Assembly (NCBI GenBank): GCA_947631075.1
Contig: CANRJU010000025.1
Span: 1 to 16,594, forward strand
Origin: an uncultured Lachnospiraceae bacterium
GTDB lineage: Bacteria > Bacillota > Clostridia > Lachnospirales > Lachnospiraceae
Length of the DNA stretch: 16,594 nucleotides
Direction of reading: 5' to 3'
The notes under the pieces are model-generated. The model was not told the origin of the DNA, did no database searches, and saw only the letters and a program-made list of their open reading frames with translations. A program made the position numbers and the translations under genes. This document shows positions 5,788 through 12,982 of this stretch, piece by piece. Within the stretch, counting starts at the first letter, position 1; each line of letters starts with the position of its first letter.

Positions 5788-7026
5788 ATGAGTGGATCCG
5801 TTTCGACAGCGAGTGAGGCGAGGCGGCGCCAGATCCGGGAGTCCGTGCTCCGGGAGATTCCGCCGGGGCTGGAGCTTCAGGACGACGAGCTGATGGCGCT
5901 GATTGAGGACGAGATTACAAGGCTGTCCGGCCAGGAGTACATCCGTCTGGAGGAAAAGAAAAAGATGCGACACAAAGTATTTAATTCGCTCCGGAAAATG
6001 GATGTTCTGCAGGACATTCTGGAGGACGAGGATGTGACGGAGATTATGGTGAACGGGCCGGATCACATTTTCATCGAAAAAGAGGGGAGGATCACGGAGA
6101 CAGGGCTGCATTTTGAGGACGGGGAGCGGCTGGAGGACATTGCCCAGCAGATCGCCTCCTCCGGCAACCGGATTGTCAACGAGTCCAATCCCATTCTGGA
6201 TGTGCGGCTCTCCGACGGCTCGCGGGTCAACATCGTGGTTCCGCCCATCGCGATTGAGGGGCCCGTGATCACGATCCGGAAGTTTCCGAAAGAAGCCATG
6301 ACTATGGAGAAGCTGATTGAGATGGGGGCTGTGACGAAGGAAGTGGAAGAATTTTTGAAAAAAATGGTGCGCGCCCGCTACAACATTTTTATCTCCGGGG
6401 GAACGGGGGCGGGCAAGACCACATTTCTCAATATTTTATCCAATTTCATTCCACGCGCCGAGCGGGTAATTACTATCGAGGACTCGGCGGAGCTGCAGAT
6501 TCGGCATGTGGACAATCTGGTGCGGCTGGAGGCGCGAAACGCCAATGTGGAGGGGAAAAACGCGGTGTCGATTCGGGATCTGGTAAAGAGCGCGCTCCGC
6601 ATGAGGCCGGACCGGATTATCGTGGGAGAGATTCGCGACTCGGCGGCCATCGATCTTCTGACCGCCATGAATACCGGGCACGACGGCTCTCTGTCCACCG
6701 GGCACGCCAACAGCCCCGCCGACATGCTGAACCGGCTGGAGACGCTGGTGCTCATGGGACTGGATATTCCGCTGGCGGCTATCCGGCAGCAGATTGCCTC
6801 CGGTATTGATTTGGTGGTTCATCTGGGAAGGCTTCGGGACAAGTCCCGCAGGGTTCTTGAGGTGACCGAGGTGGGGAATGTGAAAGACGGGAAGATTGAG
6901 CTTTTTCCGCTGTTCGTCTTTGAGGAGACCGGAGAGAAAAACGGGCGCGTCATCGGCGAGCTGAGGGCCACGGGCGCGAAGCTGAAAGCGGTGGAAAAGA
7001 GCCGGAGAGCCGGGGTGACAGTATGA
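5788..7026 (+). CDS. tadA: TadA/CpaF secretion ATPase
   Basis: The gene encodes 412 residues. ATG 5788 follows GAGGGGGAG, 18 bases after the TadZ-like gene. It is the hexameric motor that powers Flp pilus assembly at the cytoplasmic face of the membrane. All family motifs are present: Walker A GGTGAGKT (204-211, Lys210), Asp-box ITIEDSAEL (228-236), Walker B RIIVGEIRD (276-284, Glu281) and His-box TGHDGSLSTGHANS (296-309). The N-terminal domain carries the typical EDVTEIMVNGPDHIFIEKEG stretch (81-100). The length is about normal for CpaF in Clostridia. It overlaps the next gene by ATGA, showing translational coupling with the TadB platform protein. This is the best preserved enzyme in the cluster. 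Confidence 0.97.
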   Translation: MSGSVSTASEARRRQIRESVLREIPPGLELQDDELMALIEDEITRLSGQEYIRLEEKKKMRHKVFNSLRKMDVLQDILEDEDVTEIMVNGPDHIFIEKEGRITETGLHFEDGERLEDIAQQIASSGNRIVNESNPILDVRLSDGSRVNIVVPPIAIEGPVITIRKFPKEAMTMEKLIEMGAVTKEVEEFLKKMVRARYNIFISGGTGAGKTTFLNILSNFIPRAERVITIEDSAELQIRHVDNLVRLEARNANVEGKNAVSIRDLVKSALRMRPDRIIVGEIRDSAAIDLLTAMNTGHDGSLSTGHANSPADMLNRLETLVLMGLDIPLAAIRQQIASGIDLVVHLGRLRDKSRRVLEVTEVGNVKDGKIELFPLFVFEETGEKNGRVIGELRATGAKLKAVEKSRRAGVTV

Positions 7027-7823
7027 AAATTTTTGGCAAAAAGGAGCAGAAAAAGCGGGACGTCCGTGAAAAGACATCCATGGACTACACCGTATACCAT
7101 TTTTCCAAACAGGAAATGGTGAAATACGGCATTCTGGGTCTTTTGGGGAGCGTTCTGGTATTATACCTGTTTTATCACAGCCTGTTTGTCTGTATTCTGC
7201 TCGGCGCGCCGGGCGCTGTGCTATTTCTCCGGTACATGAACAGGGTCTTGGTGAAAAAGCGGCAGTGGCAGCTCATGACGGAGTTCAAGGACGCCATGGA
7301 CAGCTTTGTGGCGGCCCTGGTGGCCGGGTATTCCATGGACAACGCGATTACCGAGGGGAGGCGGGACCTGATGCTGATGTACCGGCAGGAGACGCCCATG
7401 ATCCGGGAACTGGGTGAGATCCGCCAGAAGCTGAGGCTGGGGCAGGCGCTGGACCAGTTGCTGTTGGATCTGGGGCGGCGCAGCGGGGTAGAGGATATTG
7501 TGACATTCGCGCAGATTTACAGCACCGCCAGGCGCAGCGGCGGAAATCTCGTCAAGGTCATGAAGCGGACGACCGGGCAGATCGGAGAGAAAATAGAGGT
7601 GCAGCGGGAGATTCAGACGGTCATAGCGGGGAAGAAGATGGAGACGTCCTGCATGATGGTCATTCCCCTGATGATTATTCTGTATCTGCAGATTTTTTCT
7701 CCCGGATTTCTGGACCCTCTCTATCGGGGGCTGCTGGGGCGGATGTTTATGAGCGCGGCGCTGATTTTGTACGGGGCCGCTGTGGCGTGGAGCCGTAAAA
7801 TCATGGATATACAGGGCGTTTAG
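7023..7823 (+). CDS. tadB: TadB-like pilus platform membrane protein
   Basis: The gene encodes 266 residues, with its start overlapping the tadA stop as ATGA. It is an inner-membrane platform protein of the tad machine that couples the TadA motor to the pilus base. After a basic N-terminus there are two hydrophobic segments (about 34-70). A T2SSF/GspF-type cytoplasmic domain follows, with the familiar pattern EFKDAMDSFVAALVAGYSMD, then QIYSTARRSGGNLVKVM and IQTVIAGKKMETSCMMVIPL. Two more hydrophobic segments close the protein (about 208-258). The size is standard. It pairs with the TadC-like gene immediately downstream, 9 bases away. Confidence 0.9.
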   Translation: MKIFGKKEQKKRDVREKTSMDYTVYHFSKQEMVKYGILGLLGSVLVLYLFYHSLFVCILLGAPGAVLFLRYMNRVLVKKRQWQLMTEFKDAMDSFVAALVAGYSMDNAITEGRRDLMLMYRQETPMIRELGEIRQKLRLGQALDQLLLDLGRRSGVEDIVTFAQIYSTARRSGGNLVKVMKRTTGQIGEKIEVQREIQTVIAGKKMETSCMMVIPLMIILYLQIFSPGFLDPLYRGLLGRMFMSAALILYGAAVAWSRKIMDIQGV

Positions 7824-7832
7824 GAGGTGCGT

Positions 7833-9176
7833 ATGGGCGACAAGGCGGGCGCGTGGCTGTATCGAAGGCTGCGGGCGGATCAGTGGACGAAAAAAAGTGA
7901 AAAAACGGAAGAATATTTACAGCAGATTTTTCCCAGGGAGGATAAGGAAAAGAGGCGCGAGCAGTTCTGGAGCCAGAAAATAATCCTGTTTCTGGCGGCG
8001 GCACTGGCGGGAATTTTTCTCTTTCTCTACTGTCTGCTGGCGGAACCGGCGGAGTCTTTGCTGAAGCGGGGGAACCAGGTGCAGAGGCAGGAGGGTGACA
8101 CCTCTCTCGAAATGACGGTCACGGCGGAAAACGAAGCCGGAAAATGGCAGAAGGACATGACGTTTCCGCTCAAGCAGCGGAAGTTTACGAAGGAGGAAAA
8201 AGCGGAATTGGAAAAGACGGTCCGCCAGTCGCTCACGGAGATTCTTCCGGGGAACAACGGCTCGCTGGAACAGGTGACGCGGCCGCTGCGGATGCCGGAC
8301 CGGATTCTGGACGGGGAGGTGGAACTGGCCTGGTATGTGGACGAGCAATATCTGGAGAAAGACGGCTCCCTGCGGGCGGAGGGGATTCCGGGCGAGGGGG
8401 CAGACACGGAAGTGGCCGTGGAGGCGTCCTGCCGGAACTGGAGCCACAGCTACACATTTTCCGTTCACCTGGAACCGCCCCAGTACCCGGACAGACAGGT
8501 GGTGTTCAGCCAGGTGAGGCAGTCGGTGCGGGAGGCGCGGCGGGAGCAGGGGACGAGCGGGATGGTGGAACTTCCCCGCCAGGCGGGGGACATTCGGATT
8601 ACCTATGATACAGAAAGTGAAAAATCATACGCGCCGGTGTTTCTGGCCCTGGGAGCGATTCTGCTTATGCCGCTTCTCTGGCGGGAGCAGCAGAAAAAGA
8701 AAATGGAAGAACGGGAGCAGCAATTATTTCTGGATTATCCGGGCATGATCAACCGGTTTATGCTCCTGCTGGGGGCGGGGCTTACGGTCCGTCGGGCGGT
8801 GGAGCGCCTGGCGGCGGAGTACGAGGCGGTCCGGGGAGAGGGCGGAAATCTTCGGTACGCCTATGAGGAGCTCTGCATTATGAACCAGGAGATGAGGGAC
8901 GGGCTCTCCGAGGGACAGGCGCTGGAGCGTTTTGGGAGGCGTTGCCGCATTTTCCCCTATCTGAAATTTGCCTCGGTGGTCAGCCAGAATTTGAAAAAGG
9001 GCTCCGAGGGGCTGATGGAAATTCTGGAAAAAGAGTCGCTGGAGGCTCTGGAAGAAAAGAAACAGCGCGTGCTGCAGATGGGAGAGCAGGCGGGGACGAG
9101 GCTCTTGCTTCCGATGATGCTTCTGCTGGTGCTGGTCATGGGGATTATTATGGTCCCGGCCTTTATGACGATGTAA
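7833..9176 (+). CDS. tadC: TadC-like platform protein with a large inserted extracytoplasmic domain
   Basis: The gene encodes 447 residues. ATG 7833 follows AGGAGG with a 5-nt spacer, and the GTG at 7827 lies inside that site. The C-terminal half is a T2SSF domain: LFLDYPGMINRFMLLLGAGL (298-317), KFASVVSQNLKKGSEGLMEI and ending LLLPMMLLLVLVMGIIMVPA. The first membrane helix (about 50-69) and the second (about 268-284) are separated by roughly 195 residues that contain no hydrophobic segment. These are predicted to lie outside the membrane and carry mixed beta-like stretches (VELAWYVDEQYL, ADTEVAVEASCRNWSHSYTF). TadC proteins usually lack such an insert and are about 300 residues. The insert's function is unknown. 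It could contact the pilin or peptidoglycan. Family call is firm from the C-terminus and position. Confidence 0.85.
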   Translation: MGDKAGAWLYRRLRADQWTKKSEKTEEYLQQIFPREDKEKRREQFWSQKIILFLAAALAGIFLFLYCLLAEPAESLLKRGNQVQRQEGDTSLEMTVTAENEAGKWQKDMTFPLKQRKFTKEEKAELEKTVRQSLTEILPGNNGSLEQVTRPLRMPDRILDGEVELAWYVDEQYLEKDGSLRAEGIPGEGADTEVAVEASCRNWSHSYTFSVHLEPPQYPDRQVVFSQVRQSVREARREQGTSGMVELPRQAGDIRITYDTESEKSYAPVFLALGAILLMPLLWREQQKKKMEEREQQLFLDYPGMINRFMLLLGAGLTVRRAVERLAAEYEAVRGEGGNLRYAYEELCIMNQEMRDGLSEGQALERFGRRCRIFPYLKFASVVSQNLKKGSEGLMEILEKESLEALEEKKQRVLQMGEQAGTRLLLPMMLLLVLVMGIIMVPAFMTM

Positions 9177-9284
9177 ATCGCGCGGAGAAATTTTAAAGCA
9201 ATTTTGCATGTTACGCGGAAATCCATTGTGATTCCGATATCATCTTGTAAAAAATAAAAAATAAGTTAGAAAGGAGAATTTATT
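9177..9284 (+). promoter_or_regulatory. flp leader: small hairpin and A-rich translation leader
   Basis: The 108 bases between tadC and flp hold an imperfect hairpin (CGGAAATC at 9216-9223 with GATTCCG at 9230-9236, one bulge) and then an A-rich unstructured stretch (9247-9270) before AAGGAG at 9271. This is the largest gap in the first half of the operon. It could host a separate promoter or an RNA processing site that raises expression of the major pilin relative to the assembly genes. No convincing -35/-10 pair was seen. Confidence 0.35.
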
Positions 9285-9458
9285 ATGGGTACGATAAAAG
9301 GTTTTTTTCAGGAGGAGGACGCGGTGGGCGTAGTGGAGATTATTTTAATCCTGGTCATCTTAGTCGCGCTGGTGCTTCTGTTTAAGGAAAAAATAACACA
9401 GGTGGTGAACAATGCGTTTAAATCATTTACCGATGACACGACAAAAATCCTCAAATAA
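9285..9458 (+). CDS. flp: Flp-type major pilin prepilin
   Basis: The gene encodes 57 residues, below the size that simple ORF filters keep. ATG 9285 is preceded by AAGGAG with an 8-nt spacer. The sequence has a short charged leader (MGTIKGFFQEEDA) and then a class III prepilin core, VGVVEIILILVILVALVLLF. The conserved Glu sits at position +5 if cleavage falls after Ala13. Relatives usually have Gly at -1, so Ala is a conservative deviation. A short hydrophilic tail (KEKITQVVNNAFKSF) follows, typical of Flp pilins. The protein would be processed by one or both A24 peptidases in this operon and assembled by TadA/B/C. Its last 47 bases overlap the start of the DUF5702 gene. Confidence 0.92.
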   Translation: MGTIKGFFQEEDAVGVVEIILILVILVALVLLFKEKITQVVNNAFKSFTDDTTKILK

Positions 9459-11457
9459 TGTCTCAGGGAGCATTACGGTTTTTCTGAGCCTGACGGGAAT
9501 CCTCGTCATGGCGTTGCTCGGCACGCTGTTAGAGACAGCCCGGTACGAGGCCTGCGGCAATCACGCGGAGCGGACGCTGCGGACTTCCGCGGAGGCGCTT
9601 TTGGCGGAGTACAACAGACCGTTATACGATCAGTATGGACTGTTTTTTCTGGAGGGCACCGGGAAACCGTATGAGGAAGTGATCGCGGAGTATGTGGGCG
9701 ACACGCTGGAGGCGGCCGACGGGGGAGAGATGGATTTTCTCAAGGGCCAGACGGAGGAAATAAGCGTCGCGGACCGGGTGCGGATCGGAGATGAAAAGGC
9801 GGAGCCGCTGCAGCGGGAGATTCGTCAGATGATGCTTCACACGCTCACGAAAAAGCAACTGAAAAGTTTTCTGAATAAGACTTCGGATATCACAGATACG
9901 GACAGCCGCGCCAGGGACATCGAAAAGACGGTGGAGCGGGAACAAGAAGCGGCCAAGGTGGATCAGGAGCTGTTGAAACTGATGAAGCTGGTGGACGGCA
10001 TTTCCGTCTCGGAGGGAAAGGTAAAGGGCAGCAGGACATTTATCAAAATGTTTGTGACGAAGAAGAAAAAGCCGCAGAATTTCGGCGTCACCCAAAAGGC
10101 GGTGTGGGACGCGATGAAGCCCGGCCTGGACGAGACGCCCCTGCATTTTGACACGATGAAAAAAGCCCGTTTCCAAGAGAAAGTCCGTGAGGCGCTGGCG
10201 ATGACCAAGGAGGCGATCGAGCTTTCATCCTCTCTGAAAAACACATGGAAAGCCACGGCGGGAAAGACTTCGGAATTCGCCGATCACGACAAGAGGATGG
10301 GGGAAATTCTGGACAGCTTTTCCGTGCTGGAGACCAACCGAAAAATTCTTTTGGAGACACAGGAATTGCTTTCCGGGGAAGTCACGGATGAGACGAGAGA
10401 GACGCTTGAAACACTCTGGCGCGATTACGATACGGAAAGCATTGTGTTTGATTACACGGGCGTGGAGGAAAAGGGCGGCGGAGAAAATCCGCTGGACGCG
10501 CTGGGGGCGGCATGGGGAGACGGGCTCCTCAGCCTGGTGTGCGAGGAAACGGACAAGATTTCCGGTAAGTCGGTGGACAGTCCGGATAATTTTGCCGGGC
10601 TCTACGGGGAGCAGGAGGATTCAGAGGATTACGGAAAGCGGGTGGACGATTTCGCGAGAGAAGAATCGGTGGAGCTGTCGGGCGTTCTGGGGGCCGCCGG
10701 GGATTACGCGATGGATGAGTTCTGTCTGGATTCCTACATACAGAAGCGCTTTGGCAGCTATGCGGACAGGAAATCGTCCGCCTGGAAAAAGTCGCTGGAA
10801 TATCAGTGGGAATACATTGTAAGCGGCGAAAAATCGGATAAGGAAAACCTTGAAGGCGTTCTCAATCGGATTCTTTTGATACGGACCGTGGTTAATTTCG
10901 CGGCGATTTACAAGGACGGGGGAAAGAAAGCCCAGGCCTACGGGGCCGCTGCCGCGGTGGTCGGCTTTACGGGCATGGAGCCGCTCATCCGGCTCACGCA
11001 GACCCTGATCCTGGTAGCGTGGTCGCTCGTGGAGAGCATGGTGGATCTGGCGGGGCTTTTAAAGGGGCGGGACGTACCCCTTGTAAAGACGCCGGATGGC
11101 ATACTCACATCGTTTCCTGAGATTTTTCTCATCACCCGTGGCGCGGTTACGGGACGGGCGGAGAGATTTAAGAAATCCAGTGGAAAATCGTTTGGCTATA
11201 AGGAGTATCTTCTCCTGTTTCTGGCCTCGTCCGGCCAGAGCGTCAAGCGGTACCGGATCATGGACCTGATTCAGTGGGACATGGTGAAGAACGGATATCC
11301 GGAGTTCCAGCTGGGACAGTGCGTGTTTTCGCTGGAGGCGCGGGGGAGGTTTTCCTTCCCGTCCCGGTTCTTCCGGATGCCTGTGCTGGAACAGATGCTC
11401 GCGAGGAAAATCCAGAGCTATCCATCTTCCTGTCAGGTTCGGGTTTCCTATGTATGA
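9412..11457 (+). CDS. DUF5702 (TadG-like) membrane-anchored protein
   Basis: The gene encodes 681 residues. ATG 9412 has AGGTGGTG about 5 bases upstream, inside flp, so the two genes overlap by 47 bases and are probably coupled. A single N-terminal prepilin-like helix (SGSITVFLSLTGILVMALLG, 18-37) follows a short basic leader, as in TadE/TadG minor pilins. The long body lies outside the membrane. It includes Lys/Glu-rich, probably coiled regions (about 130-340) and a C-terminal region with LTQTLILVAWSLVESMVDLA and LVKTPDGILTSFP, which match my memory of the DUF5702 family found in clostridial tad clusters. It is likely a pilus-tip or wall-contact component. The exact role is unknown. Confidence 0.8.
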   Translation: MRLNHLPMTRQKSSNNVSGSITVFLSLTGILVMALLGTLLETARYEACGNHAERTLRTSAEALLAEYNRPLYDQYGLFFLEGTGKPYEEVIAEYVGDTLEAADGGEMDFLKGQTEEISVADRVRIGDEKAEPLQREIRQMMLHTLTKKQLKSFLNKTSDITDTDSRARDIEKTVEREQEAAKVDQELLKLMKLVDGISVSEGKVKGSRTFIKMFVTKKKKPQNFGVTQKAVWDAMKPGLDETPLHFDTMKKARFQEKVREALAMTKEAIELSSSLKNTWKATAGKTSEFADHDKRMGEILDSFSVLETNRKILLETQELLSGEVTDETRETLETLWRDYDTESIVFDYTGVEEKGGGENPLDALGAAWGDGLLSLVCEETDKISGKSVDSPDNFAGLYGEQEDSEDYGKRVDDFAREESVELSGVLGAAGDYAMDEFCLDSYIQKRFGSYADRKSSAWKKSLEYQWEYIVSGEKSDKENLEGVLNRILLIRTVVNFAAIYKDGGKKAQAYGAAAAVVGFTGMEPLIRLTQTLILVAWSLVESMVDLAGLLKGRDVPLVKTPDGILTSFPEIFLITRGAVTGRAERFKKSSGKSFGYKEYLLLFLASSGQSVKRYRIMDLIQWDMVKNGYPEFQLGQCVFSLEARGRFSFPSRFFRMPVLEQMLARKIQSYPSSCQVRVSYV

Positions 11458-11495
11458 GCGTTAAAAGGTACGAGTTAAAACGGGAAAGGGTAGTA

Positions 11496-11561
11496 ATGGC
11501 AGATGAGAAACTGTTACGCAAACTATATTTACAGTTTTTTCTCTATCGCCCCGTCGCGTAA
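11496..11561 (+). CDS. small leader-type ORF inside repeat copy 2
   Basis: This is a 21-residue frame beginning MADEKLLRKLYLQFF, with GGGAAAGGG seven bases before the ATG. Copy 1 of the repeat keeps the RKL-LQFFLYR part only in a shifted frame. Between the copies, this part changes mostly at isolated bases. It may be a leader peptide whose translation affects the hairpin just downstream, or simply the coding trace of a repeat. There is no evidence that it is a functional protein. Confidence 0.35.
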   Translation: MADEKLLRKLYLQFFLYRPVA

Positions 11562-11580
11562 ACGCTCCGGAATGGAGGGT
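11496..11580 (+). repeat. leader-like dispersed repeat, copy 2, with 21-residue peptide
   Basis: This is the second copy of the element at 40-126, same orientation. Here it encodes an intact small frame, ATG 11496 to TAA 11561 (MADEKLLRKLYLQFFLYRPV plus Ala), preceded by a purine-rich GGGAAAGGG. A hairpin follows, CTCC-GGAAT-GGAG. In copy 1 the matching stem is CTCA/TGAG, so one base pair differs on both sides (C-G here, A-T there), which suggests that RNA pairing is maintained. The stem's right arm lies in a GGAGGG ribosome-binding-like sequence. It looks like a leader-peptide or mobile leader module inserted into the tad operon. Confidence 0.6.
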
Positions 11581-11586
11581 AGTGTG

Positions 11587-11738
11587 TCAAGGCGGGAGAG
11601 GGTATTCTATCACATTCTTCTAACTAGAAAGGGGGAAGGAAATGTCTATGGGTTCTCAAATTCATCCAAATATAAAGTACATTGCTGCTTTAAGAGATTT
11701 TTTTTATACAAATAATAGAATACCCTTTCCCGCCTTGA
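11587..11738 (+). mobile_element. 152-bp element with 24-bp inverted terminal repeats (MITE-like)
   Basis: Bases 11587-11610 (TCAAGGCGGGAGAGGGTATT plus CTAT) and 11715-11738 are inverse complements over 24 bases with one mismatch, which would be a G-U pair in RNA. The ends are G-rich while the ~104-bp interior is AT-rich and unlike the flanking genes. No target-site duplication is obvious. A non-autonomous mobile element (MITE) is one reading, and a long RNA stem with a large loop in the tad transcript is another. It contains a good ribosome-binding site (GGGGGAAGGAA) and the ATG that opens the reading frame of the downstream TadE-like gene. It sits directly after leader-repeat copy 2. Confidence 0.6.
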
Positions 11739-12529
11739 ACCGTAAAAAAAGGGCAGGGCGACCTGTCCTGTTAAATAAGCGGACGGTTTTGTCAGATAAA
11801 AGGAGGGGCTCGCTGACGGTGGAGGCCGCCCTGGTACTGCCGTTGTTTCTCTTTGCCATGCTGTTAGTCGGGTATCTGGGCATGATGATCCGGTGTCAGG
11901 ATGAGGTGCAATGGGCGCTGACGCGGACCGCGCGGGAGGCGGCTGTGGAATACGCGGCGTCGGGAAGCCGCGCGTCCGCCAGCAAGCCGGCCTGTCTGCT
12001 GAAATTAAACCGCTATCTGGGCGGAGGCGGCCTGCCAGTCTCGCTGTCGGATTCCCGGTTGCTGACCCGCGGGGATGAAATCGACCTGGTGGCGGAATAT
12101 CAGGTGAAGCTCCCTTTTCATCTGCTTCCCATGAAGTCGGTGAAATTTCGTCAGAGAGTGCGGACGCGGGCGTTTACCGGCGTGGAATCCAGAGCGGGTC
12201 AGGGCGGCGGAGGCAACGTCACGGTCTATATAACCGCCACGGGCCGGGTCTATCACCGGGACCGGAAATGCCCTTATCTAAAACTTACGATATCTCAGGT
12301 GAAGTACAGCGACCTGCCGGCGCTTCGCAACGAGGGAGGAAGCATTTACCGGCCCTGTGAAAAGTGCAGCGAAGGGAAAATTTTTCTGGACGGACAGGCT
12401 GTCTGGGTCACAAATTACGGAGACCGTTTTCACAGCGCAAAGACGTGCGGCAATATCCGCCGGGACATCCAGAAGGTAAAGCTGTCAGAGGCGGGCGGGC
12501 GCACGCCCTGTAGCAAATGCGGGAGTTAG
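11642..12529 (+). CDS. tadE: TadE-like minor pilin with two Cys-motif repeats, start inside inverted-repeat element
   Basis: The gene encodes 295 residues from ATG 11642. The first ~33 residues derive from the inverted-repeat element. The family core begins only at RRGSLTVEAALVLPLFLFAM (54-73), a class III prepilin signal with membrane helix, so the ancestral start may be TTG 11789 or lie nearby. A TadE-type domain follows, to about residue 180. The C-terminal part repeats one motif twice: GRVYHRDRKC (201-210) with PCEKC (238-242), and GDRFHSAKTC (260-269) with PCSKC (289-293). The pattern Y/F-H-x3-C followed by PCxxC looks like a small metal-binding module seen at the ends of some secreted proteins. 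Zn binding is inference. It is probably a minor pilin exposed outside the cell and cleaved by the A24 peptidases. Confidence 0.8.
   Translation: MSMGSQIHPNIKYIAALRDFFYTNNRIPFPALNRKKRAGRPVLLNKRTVLSDKRRGSLTVEAALVLPLFLFAMLLVGYLGMMIRCQDEVQWALTRTAREAAVEYAASGSRASASKPACLLKLNRYLGGGGLPVSLSDSRLLTRGDEIDLVAEYQVKLPFHLLPMKSVKFRQRVRTRAFTGVESRAGQGGGGNVTVYITATGRVYHRDRKCPYLKLTISQVKYSDLPALRNEGGSIYRPCEKCSEGKIFLDGQAVWVTNYGDRFHSAKTCGNIRRDIQKVKLSEAGGRTPCSKCGS
11744..11769 (-). terminator. terminator-like stem-loop, minus-strand sense
   Basis: GGGCAGG-GCGA-CCTGTCC forms a 7-bp stem with one G-U pair. It is preceded on the plus strand by seven A residues, so on the minus strand it reads as a stem followed by T7, like a rho-independent terminator. 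No minus-strand gene ends here. It overlaps the reading frame of the TadE-like gene and may be a leftover of the inserted DNA or block antisense transcription. Confidence 0.3.
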
Positions 12530-12547
12530 GAAAGGAGAGGAAATAAA

Positions 12548-12982
12548 TTGGAGGGAGAAGTCGTAGAGAAGATCATGGAGGGAATTGCCGCGGCCTATCT
12601 GGCGGCTATGTCGGTAATTGATATAAGGAAAAAAGAGATTCCCGTGCTGCCGGGTTTGATCTGTTTTGGCATTTTGACAATTTTGCAGACGGCGGCGGGA
12701 GCGGGACTGCGGACAAGCCTGGCAGGCGCGGTCCTCTCCGTCTTTTTGTGGGGCGTCAGCCGGATTACCGGAGGAGGAATCGGGGAAGGGGACGCCCTGA
12801 TTTTCGCGGTCACAGGGGCGGCGCTGGGATTCTGGGCCAATCTGGAGATTCTGGTGCTTGGATTATTTTTGTCGGCTGCGGCGGGGGCGTTTTTGCTGCT
12901 GGTACGCCGCGTGTCGGTGAAATCCCGGATTCCCTTTGTCCCCTTTGCGGCTGTGAGCTATGGGGCGGTGATGCTGTTTTGA
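12548..12982 (+). CDS. A24-family prepilin peptidase, second copy
   Basis: The gene encodes 144 residues from TTG 12548, which follows AGGAGAGG with 7-nt spacing. The first internal ATG (12575) has no such site. It is a compact polytopic membrane aspartic protease with SVIDIRKKEIP (Asp25) and a canonical GIGEGDALIF (78-87, Asp82). It retains both catalytic Asp residues and has the standard GxGD, unlike the first copy at 4448. It would cleave class III prepilins. Being flanked on both sides by TadE-like minor pilin genes, it may be specialised for those while the first copy serves Flp. That division is inference. Its TGA overlaps the TTG start of the next gene. Confidence 0.88.
   Translation: MEGEVVEKIMEGIAAAYLAAMSVIDIRKKEIPVLPGLICFGILTILQTAAGAGLRTSLAGAVLSVFLWGVSRITGGGIGEGDALIFAVTGAALGFWANLEILVLGLFLSAAAGAFLLLVRRVSVKSRIPFVPFAAVSYGAVMLF

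Noticed and set aside
5500..6111. 203-codon open frame on the minus strand over the TadZ-like and tadA genes
   Set aside because: It lies opposite two well-supported genes, has no recognisable domain or ribosome-binding site, and is rich in His, Arg and Pro as expected from the complement of GC-rich coding DNA.
7917..8468. 183-codon minus-strand frame over the TadC insert region
   Set aside because: It is the complement of a gene whose frame continues into a clear T2SSF domain. There is no start signal and no domain.
12748..12978. 77-residue N-terminal extension of the second TadE-like protein
   Set aside because: It overlaps the second prepilin peptidase out of frame and is Arg/Gly-rich without family similarity. 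The prepilin signal begins right after the TTG at 12979.
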